A DNA stretch of 6,168 bases from contig QHYO01000240.1 in NCBI GenBank assembly GCA_003224135.1, positions 1 through 6,168 on the forward strand, given 5' to 3'. Of the stretch, positions 1-5,013 are shown piece by piece. The notes beneath the pieces were generated by a model. It had not been told where the DNA came from and made no database searches. It worked only from the letters and a program-made list of their open reading frames with translations. The translations under genes and the position numbers were made by a program. This stretch comes from Acidobacteriota bacterium (GTDB taxonomy: Bacteria > Acidobacteriota > Terriglobia > Acidiferrales > UBA7541). The first letter of the stretch is position 1; the number at the start of each line of letters is the position of its first letter.

Positions 1-4
1 CGCT

Positions 5-50
5 CCTTCCACAGCCTTGCAGTGTCTTGCACTGCCTTGCACTTCCTTCG
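5..50. repeat. 10-bp-phased CTTGC/CTTCC motif series
   Basis: Five related pentamer-to-hexamer motifs start at 5, 15, 25, 35 and 45: CCTTCC, CCTTGC, TCTTGC, CCTTGC, CCTTCG. They are exactly 10 bp apart, about one helical turn. The four bases between the motifs vary. The series may start outside the window. It could be a degenerate tandem repeat or a set of phased protein-binding sites; the sequence does not decide between these. Confidence 0.4.
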
Positions 51-156
51 ACATGACAGGGCAGCATTCTCGACATAGCCTAATCGATGCTAAGCCGTTC
101 GGTCTTCACTCGAACGGTGTTAACGCCCCTGAGTGTAGTGCCATCCGGCCAATCCT

Positions 157-178
157 AAAGTTGGCAAAAAGTTGGCAA
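157..178. repeat. Perfect 11-bp tandem repeat (AAAGTTGGCAA x2)
   Basis: The unit AAAGTTGGCAA occurs at 157-167 and again at 168-178 with no mismatch and no gap. It lies about 70 bp beyond the 3' end of the tRNA-Ile gene. Short direct repeats next to a tRNA 3' end are the expected form of arm-type binding sites for tyrosine recombinases, but no integrase gene is visible in the window, so this role is inferred. A simple slippage duplication is the alternative. Confidence 0.6.
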
Positions 179-249
179 ATTGGTTTTTTGAGAAGTATTC
201 CCCAAGAGGGGAAAAGTGAGAATAGGCGCGTATTTATTGGTGATTTTGA

Positions 250-326
250 TGGTGGGCCTGGGTGGACTTGAACCACCGACCTCGCCCTTATCAGGGGCGC
301 GCTCTAGCCACCTGAGCTACAGGCCC
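250..326 (-). tRNA. tRNA-Ile (anticodon GAU)
   Basis: Read on the minus strand, this is a complete 77-nt cloverleaf. It has a 7-bp acceptor stem (GGGCCUG/CAGGCCC), a 4-bp D stem (GCUC/GAGC), a 5-bp anticodon stem (CGCCC/GGGCG) with loop CUGAUAA, a 5-nt variable loop, a 5-bp T stem (GGUGG/CCACC) with loop UUCAAGU, discriminator A and an encoded CCA (250-252). The anticodon GAU is at 290-292 and decodes AUC/AUU. The gene stands alone: no 16S, 23S or tRNA-Ala sequence is visible on either side, although tRNA-Ile(GAU) is most often found in the rRNA operon spacer. A 14-bp copy of its 5' end recurs at 4430-4443. Confidence 0.97.
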
Positions 327-363
327 AACAAAATTGCGTGGCACATTGCGATACAACTACGTT

Positions 364-392
364 AGTTTACAACGCCTTGGGTTGCTTCGCAA
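364..392 (-). promoter_or_regulatory. Candidate sigma70-type promoter of tRNA-Ile
   Basis: On the minus strand, TTGCGA (387-392) and TAAACT (364-369) are separated by exactly 17 bp. Each hexamer matches the consensus at 4 of 6 positions. The predicted start, near 356-358, would give a leader of about 30 nt ahead of the mature tRNA 5' end, a normal distance for tRNA processing. The match is moderate and unconfirmed. Confidence 0.35.
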
Positions 393-738
393 TTAGGTAC
401 AACTTCCCCCTTTTGAGTACAAAACAGCCGGGAAGCTCTGGGCATTTGTCCAATAACGCGACCGTTTTGCCGTTTATGAAACAACACGGATTCCAGGAAG
501 TTAGAAGGGATGCATTCATGTCATCTCCGGGGGTTGGCACTTACTACGACGTTATAGGCAAGTGCTAGCCGCTCCGCCCACTCCAAGAAAATAATGGGAA
601 GCTGTAGGCCGCAAAAGCAGTCACGAGTTGGGGTTGAGTCAACACGAAATGCAACAATTTAGCTCGGCCGATTCACACAATTCCTAGACAAAACAAAACT
701 GACTACTTTCCGTCTGCTTTCCGCCCGCTAGGCACTCC

Positions 739-756
739 GGGTGGTATGATTCGAGA
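739..756 (+). promoter_or_regulatory. Candidate extended -10 promoter, leaderless start
   Basis: TATGAT (745-750) is preceded by TG one base upstream (TGGTATGAT), the form of an extended -10 element. There is no good -35 hexamer at the right distance. Six bases separate the -10 from the ATG at 757, so transcription would begin at or next to the start codon. No purine-rich Shine-Dalgarno sequence lies in between. This arrangement suggests a leaderless mRNA for the gene that follows. Confidence 0.4.
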
Positions 757-1359
757 ATGCGGAACCTGCCTTTGAGCCTCATCAGGCTTAACGCTCTTTT
801 CTTGGGTCTCATCCTCGCATCGCCGGGTTTCTCTTTCGACTTTCCCCTAACAGACAGCTCGATCCGGGAGGCCTACTTTCTCGGTACGCGCCAAGGTGGG
901 ATTTCACCCGATGTTCTCAAGCAGTATTCCCACGGGATCGACGAACTCCACCAGGGGAATTGCATCTCGAAAGCTAGAATCGAAACGCCATTCCTGCAGA
1001 TTGCAGAGTATGTGGGAAGCATACCTAATTACAGTGCACAGGACGCCGTGAAAGAACTTTCCGGCCGCCCGACGAAGCTTCGCGTATTTCTGGATATCTG
1101 TTTTATGCGTGAAGCGCCACCGCCGAACTCCGTCAAACTCAAATTTATTTAGAACAAGAAGGAGGTCCTTCCGGCGACAGATGTGCGCTCGGCATTTGCG
1201 GAACGATTCAGCGAGACGTCGTTTCTTCTTCCCAATGGAGAAAGCGCTAAGCTGGAATTTGATCCCATGACACTTGATTCTTCCACGTTGACGATCCTCA
1301 TTGATACTCCGAACGGCCAGTATGCTGAAACTACTTTCGACCTACAGTCTCTAAGGTGA
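757..1359 (+). pseudogene. Secreted protein of unknown function, interrupted by an in-frame amber codon
   Basis: The frame opens at ATG 757 and meets TAG at 1150-1152 after 131 residues. The same frame then continues for 68 more sense codons to TGA at 1357-1359. Both parts have normal coding character, and the second part ends in an acidic, strand-rich segment (TLTILIDTPNGQYAETTFDL), so the gene appears to be a single 200-codon gene with one nonsense change. Residues 1-27 form a signal peptide: a short basic start, a hydrophobic core (LNALFLGLILA), then a likely cleavage after GFS. The mature protein begins with a SSIREAYFLG segment. From memory, this motif and the overall pattern recall a family of uncharacterised secreted acidobacterial proteins; the function is unknown. 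The truncated 131-residue product may still be made and exported. Amber readthrough is possible but unlikely. It is convergent with the permease pseudogene, 88 bp away. Confidence 0.75.
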
Positions 1360-1447
1360 GCAACGAATTGCTATGTAAGTCTGGTAAACACATAAACCGT
1401 ACACTTCGATATCAAAACGGAGTGCGATGCAGAACAAGCCGTAGAAA

Positions 1448-3954
1448 CTATTCGTACCTCAACGCGACCATGGGGTCCACACGCGTTGCCCGGCGCGCCG
1501 GGATATAGCTCGCAAGCAGAGCGGACGTTATGAGCACGGCGGCGACGGTGCTCAGAATCGAAACATCCCAGGAGCGAACACCAAAGAGAAGGCTGCGCAT
1601 GAACATTCCAGCAGCTATCGAGCCTGAAAGTCCGAGAACGAGTCCGATGAGGGTCAACCAGCCAGCTTCCTTCAGAATGAGTTGGTATACAGAGCTACGC
1701 CTTGCACCTAGCGCCATCCGTACTCCAATTTCACGGGTCCGCTGGTCCACACCATAGGCTGTCACGCCGTAGAGGCCCACAGCGGCCAGCACAAGCCCGA
1801 CGGCTCCAAACAGCCAGGTCAGGCTGGCGATCATGTTCTGCTGGGCAAAGTCGGCACGAATGAGTTCCGAATATCGCTGAACGCCGTTCATCACGAGGTT
1901 CGGATCGACATTCGCCAGTGCCCTTTTCACCTCCGCCTCGAGCGTCGGCGGATTTCCCGGCGCCCAGATCACGATGTTGTACAAGTAATGCGACCAGACT
2001 TCGCGGCCTTCGGTGTCCGGTTCATCGAAGTGCGTGGTCTGCGCCTCCGGAAGGAAATACATTGGCTCCGGAGGATCACCAAAGTAGCGCATGTCCGAGG
2101 CGACGCCGATAATCTCGTACATTCCCGCGTTTTTCCGCGGAGCAGGGCCGAAATGCTGCCCGATGGGGTTCTCCTTGCTAAAGAACCTCTTGGCAAACGC
2201 CTCGTTGATGACGGCCACAGGCCGCGTATCGGCGTTGTCCTCGTCGCTGATGGGCCGTCCCATCACGATCCTGTCCCCGAGGGTCTCGAAAAATCCCGGC
2301 GTGACGCGAGTCCAATTGGCTGAATAATCGTCGTCGGGTTTCCCCTCAACCTGGATATTATGACCCCAATTGGAGCCACTCATCGGCGCGTAGAGTGCCG
2401 GGCTGACCATACGCACGCCGGGGATGGCGTGCAGATGGTCCTGGATTTCGCGGAAGAGTGACACGAGTTGCTGCTGCTTGTAGTTGGAGATCTTCGGATC
2501 GATGGAGACAAGATAGCGCCCGCTGATATCGAATCCAAAGTTCTGATGCTCCAGATTGCGCAGGGTCTGGCCGAGCATCGCCGCCGCGCTCAGCAGTACG
2601 AGCGATACCGCCGTCTGCACGATCACCAGCGTCTTCTGCGCCCAGTGGCGATTGCCTCCCACGGAGCGGTTCGCTCCGCGCAGCGCTTCGATCGGCTCGG
2701 CGCGCGAGGCGGTCCATGCGGGTGCAATGCCGAAGACGACTCCGGTGATCACCGAAATACCCAGCGCGAAGAGCAGCGCCGGAGTCGAGGGCGCAGCGCC
2801 CACGGGGATCCAAGCGTCTGAGCGCATCGTGGCATCCGGTCCCGCGATAGCAAGCTGGAGGATGAGGTTGGCGCCTGCATACGCGACGACGATTCCCGCG
2901 ACGGCACCGAACACAGCCAGGGTGAGGCTCTCAGCCAGCGCCTTGCGCACCAGGCGCGCGCGCGATGCGCCGAGAGCGGCGCGGATCGCCGTCTGGGAGC
3001 GGCCACAAAGAGCAGTCGCAAACCGTCTTTGTATTTCTCGCGCATTAGCGAAACGCCCGCGCCGCCCGGTGTCAGATGCACGGTCTGCTTCCCCCAGAGT
3101 GCCTTTTCCTGCGAGTTCATATCCGCCACATGGCTCGCCAGCCATCGGTGCAGCTCTACCTGGAGTTGCGTCTCCAGAGTTTTCGGATTCGTCTCAGGGC
3201 GAACGCGCCCGATCAGATCAAGCCAGGCCAGGCGAGGATTCTTCAAGCGCGAAGTTGAGCCGGCGATCAGCGGCTCCGTTGCCAGCGGCAGCCAGAAGTC
3301 GGGCATACCCCAGTCGGCGATCTTCGCTCCGAAGAAGCCCGGCGGCCCGACGCCGATAACTGTGAATGGATGGCCGTTGAGCTGGTACGTCGCTCCGACC
3401 ACGGACGGATCGGATCCGTACTTCCCCTGCCATGTGTGAAAACTCATCACCGCGACCGGCGCCATGCCTTCCCCGTCGTCGGCATCGGTGAACAGACGCC
3501 CGCGCCACGCTGAAATGCCGAACGTCTCGAAGAAATTGCCGGAGACGTACTCGCCGTTGCGCGTCTCAGCAGGGACCGGCGAACCGGCGCGCCGAACGGC
3601 CAACTCAGCCTGACCGAGGCCGACCTGGAATGCCGCCAGGTCCCCGAACTCGGGGGTATTGGCGCGGAATAGCTTGTACGTCTCCCAGGAGAAGAAACTC
3701 CAGTCATTCGGCGGCAGCCAGCTGCCGTCTCCTTGCGTGTACCCGGCCGAGTAGCAGCAGCGCACAGCATCGCCGATGCGCCAGAGCTGATCCGGCCTCG
3801 CAACGGGCAGCGACCTGAGCATCACCTGGTGCACCAGCGTGAAAATCGACGTGGTGGCCCCGATGCCGAGCGCGAGGGTCAGGACGGCAACGATGGTAAA
3901 GCCGGGAGACTTACGCAGCATGCGCACACCGTCGCGCAAGTCCTGCCAGAGCAT
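1448..3954 (-). pseudogene. ADOP-type (MacB/FtsX-like) duplicated orphan permease, frameshifted by an internal deletion
   Basis: Two overlapping minus-strand frames together encode one permease. The first (from 4002, 3990 or 3954) gives the N-terminal [19 protein letters not shown] helix and a MacB-type extracytoplasmic domain, and is in the correct frame as far as GLRLLFVAA at about 3001. It then runs out of frame to a stop at 2749. The second frame is correct from about 3004 ([14 protein letters not shown]) to the typical C-terminus RRATRVDPMVALRYE at 1448. It carries the remaining helices of the first FtsX module, a second periplasmic domain (from about 2610) and a second FtsX module with REIGVRMALGA. 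The expected helix after FVAA (family form GLVLLIACANxANLLLAR) is absent, so roughly 20-24 codons and a 3n+1 base count were lost. The combined length of about 835-850 residues is near the usual 800-900. No ATPase gene is adjacent, as is typical of TIGR03434. The family start MLWQDLR fits ATG 3954; TTG 4002 has a GAGGA 6 nt upstream. Confidence 0.9.
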
Positions 3955-4016
3955 CTGCTCGGTACACTTCCTAAAATACGACCCATTCATGGCCAGCAAC
4001 AAGTCCGGTCCTCATC

Positions 4017-4046
4017 TTTATAGATTATAGACAACAAAACCGACAA
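4017..4046 (-). promoter_or_regulatory. Candidate promoter of the ADOP permease
   Basis: On the minus strand, TTGTCG (4041-4046) is followed after 18 bp by TATAAA (4017-4022). A perfect TATAAT also lies at 4024-4029, but its best upstream hexamers are at unsuitable distances (11 or 22 bp). Either -10 would place the transcript start just upstream of the GAGGA and TTG at 4002. The AT-rich -10 region stands out from its surroundings. The promoter looks undamaged, so the broken gene may still be transcribed. Confidence 0.5.
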
Positions 4047-4541
4047 GTGCCTGACAACCGGACCGTTTGGAACTTCAGCTTTGTTTGCGGACCTCCCGAA
4101 ATACAACTAGGTGGAAGTCTGTTTGGCAGGGATTCGCAGTGAGCGGAAATGTTTTTGGCTGTGGAGGTGAGCTTCATAGTTCACCGTGGATGGAAGACCC
4201 GATGCGCCAGAAGAGAAACAAAGAGAAGGACCAGAACGAATACAAGTAGGGCCCTCGCGGCGATGCTCTTTAGGCGCTTGGCGTCCATGCACAGAGATTA
4301 CGCTGGAACCGCTGCATAGCGTGCGTTCCGTGTTGTAGGGGGTGTTGTTGAGTACAACTTAAGTATGAGAAGAGCAATTTTGAGGGCCCGTTTTTGAGGT
4401 TAACTGTAGCCGAATCAACAACAGTCTCTTGAGCTACAGGCCCGTTTCAAATCAATCTCAAAGTCGTATCACGAAAATTCGTCTGGCCGCCAACGCTCGC
4501 TATGGCAAATCTCCGCACTCCTACTTACCTTCTGCTGGTCA
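4047..4541. other. Non-coding stretch with a tRNA-Ile 5'-end copy
   Basis: About 500 bp lack a supportable gene. Two 60-residue frames (plus 4067-4249, minus 4107-4292) overlap each other antisense and show no domain, signal peptide or ribosome binding site. The stretch contains two GGGCCC palindromes (4249-4254, 4384-4389), a repeated 9-mer GGCCCGTTT (4385-4393, 4439-4447), a TTGAGTACAA element (4348-4357) that also occurs at 413-422, and the 14-bp tRNA-Ile copy at 4430-4443. No intrinsic terminator for the DUF3467 gene was found downstream of its stop. Confidence 0.5.
4430..4443 (-). repeat. 14-bp copy of the tRNA-Ile 5' end
   Basis: TGAGCTACAGGCCC is identical to 313-326, which is the 5' end of the tRNA-Ile gene through the first part of its D arm, in the same orientation. 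The identity stops abruptly on both sides: the flanks AACAAAAT and GTTTCAAA differ, and the D-loop side matches only at scattered positions. By chance one would expect well under one 14-bp match in a window of this size. It could be an attachment-type remnant, a decayed tRNA gene or a rearrangement scar. Confidence 0.7.
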
Positions 4542-4856
4542 CTACTGAACAAAACCCATTGTGGGTGGCGGTCCGCCGGGCTCCGGAGCTTCTTTGATGG
4601 TGCCGAACTGCGACTCATATCTCGAAATATTTTCCCCGAGGGCACGCCATATCCGCTTCGCGTGGCCCGGACTCACAATCATACTGCTCAGCAGTTTACC
4701 CTGCGTCCCGTTCGGAAAAATGTAGACAAAATTTAGGGTGAACTCTTCAACGTTGTGATGAATCATCATCAGATTACTGTAGAGCCCCTGCAGTTCTTTT
4801 TCTTCCGCTTTGATCTGCATCTGTCCCGGCTGTGGCTGCTGTTGCTTTTCGTCCAT
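4542..4856 (-). CDS. DUF3467 family protein
   Basis: This encodes a 104-residue soluble protein with no signal peptide or membrane helix. The core, roughly residues 17-84, matches the DUF3467 (PF11950) pattern: an opening GLYSNLMMIHHNVEEFTLNF segment, a FPNGTQGKLLSSMIVSP segment, then HAKRIWRALGENISRYESQFG. The N-terminus is glutamine-rich (MDEKQQQPQPGQMQ) and the tail is a flexible Pro/Gly segment (EAPEPGGPPPTMGFVQ), both common in the family. The start at ATG 4856 is preferred over 4892 because GGGAG lies 7 nt upstream and the family begins near here. Molecular function is unknown. It is divergent from the metal transporter gene, with a 157-bp gap. Length and conserved blocks look complete, so it is probably functional. 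Confidence 0.9.
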   Translation of the reverse strand: MDEKQQQPQPGQMQIKAEEKELQGLYSNLMMIHHNVEEFTLNFVYIFPNGTQGKLLSSMIVSPGHAKRIWRALGENISRYESQFGTIKEAPEPGGPPPTMGFVQ

Positions 4857-4868
4857 GCTGGTCTCCCT
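4857..4868 (-). promoter_or_regulatory. Ribosome binding site deciding the DUF3467 start
   Basis: The minus strand reads AGGGAGACCAGC directly before ATG 4856, placing GGGAG 7 nt from the start codon. The alternative upstream ATG at 4892 has no comparable element, so this site decides the start. Confidence 0.6.
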
Positions 4869-4884
4869 GAAATCCGGTTTCCAA

Positions 4885-4890
4885 AGTATC
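4885..4890 (-). promoter_or_regulatory. Weak candidate -10 element for the DUF3467 gene
   Basis: On the minus strand, TGTGATACT gives a GATACT hexamer (4885-4890) preceded by TG one base upstream, in extended -10 form. The hexamer 17 bp upstream (GACCAG) does not resemble a -35. The leader would be about 22 nt and would include the ribosome binding site. Confidence 0.25.
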
Positions 4891-4954
4891 ACAGCAGGGG
4901 TACTTCTCTGGTCCTATTCACGTCGCGATTCGCGCAACACCCAGAAAATCTCTA

Positions 4955-4983
4955 TTGACAGTTGCTGATATTAAGGCTAGTTT
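4955..4983 (+). promoter_or_regulatory. Candidate promoter of the NRAMP transporter gene
   Basis: A perfect TTGACA (4955-4960) is followed after 17 bp by TAGTTT (4978-4983), a weak -10. The predicted transcript start near 4990 leaves a leader of about 24 nt. No clear operator for a metal-responsive regulator such as MntR or Fur was recognised by eye in the 157-bp gap. Confidence 0.45.
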
Positions 4984-5013
4984 AGAGCTGATATTTACTA
5001 CAGTTAACTCTTC

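Larger units (their letters stand above)
1..249. other. Non-coding left flank with short repeats
   Basis: No convincing gene is visible here. The only open frame (plus, 17-271) runs into the tRNA, has no recognisable domain and no ribosome binding site, so I treat it as chance. The stretch holds a 10-bp-phased CTTGC motif series at its left edge, an 11-bp perfect tandem repeat at 157-178, and two short hairpins: stems 95-101/111-117 (7 bp, 9-nt loop) and 198-203/208-213 (6 bp, 4-nt loop). Neither hairpin is followed by a T-run on either strand, so neither qualifies as an intrinsic terminator. The region lies downstream of the tRNA-Ile 3' end. That is the side on which tRNA-targeting integrative elements normally sit, so it may be the edge of an element that extends left of the window; this is inference only. 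Confidence 0.5.
327..756. other. Intergenic region between tRNA-Ile and the amber-interrupted gene
   Basis: This stretch has no gene I can support. A 76-codon plus-strand frame at 338-568 has no ribosome binding site, no signal peptide and no recognisable domain, and it overlaps the likely tRNA promoter. The left part holds that promoter and several TACAAC motifs (353, 368, 398). A perfect 11-nt odd palindrome, GTTGAGTCAAC, lies at 633-643. The right end carries the extended -10 element of the next gene. Confidence 0.5.

Noticed and set aside
95..117. Hairpin CCGTTCG/CGAACGG as a terminator
   Set aside because: A 7-bp stem with a 9-nt loop is expected by chance several times in 6 kb, and no T-run follows on either strand.
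198..213. Hairpin TTCCCC/GGGGAA as the tRNA terminator
   Set aside because: It lies in the right place but has only a 6-bp stem, and no T-run follows on the minus strand.
17..271. Plus-strand 84-codon open frame
   Set aside because: It runs into the tRNA-Ile gene, has no ribosome binding site and no recognisable sequence.
338..568. Plus-strand 76-codon open frame beside the tRNA
   Set aside because: It overlaps the likely tRNA promoter and has no start signal, domain or coding features. A decayed gene fragment cannot be excluded.
1161..1185. Internal restart after the amber codon (GGAGG at 1161-1165, GTG at 1183)
   Set aside because: The spacing to the in-frame GTG is about 17 nt, too long for efficient initiation; the nearer ATG at 1181 is out of frame and soon stops.
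2749..2999. C-terminal 84 residues of the first permease frame
   Set aside because: This is out-of-frame translation after the deletion junction, very Arg/Ser-rich; the true reading is in the other frame.
2556..3359. Plus-strand open frame of 267 codons antisense to the permease
   Set aside because: It is Arg/Ala/Ser/Pro-rich with no domain and arises from the GC-rich codon pattern of the permease on the other strand.
4003..4063. 7-bp inverted repeat GTCCGGT/ACCGGAC flanking the permease promoter as an operator
   Set aside because: It is too short and too widely spaced to separate from chance.
4067..4292. Overlapping short open frames on both strands (plus 4067-4249, minus 4107-4292)
   Set aside because: They are mutually antisense, lack ribosome binding sites, and their products look like random translation.
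4399..5008. 11-bp inverted repeat GTTAACTGTAG (4399-4409) and CTACAGTTAAC (4998-5008) flanking the DUF3467 gene
   Set aside because: A few inverted 11-mers are expected by chance in a window this size, and there is no transposase, target duplication or other element hallmark.
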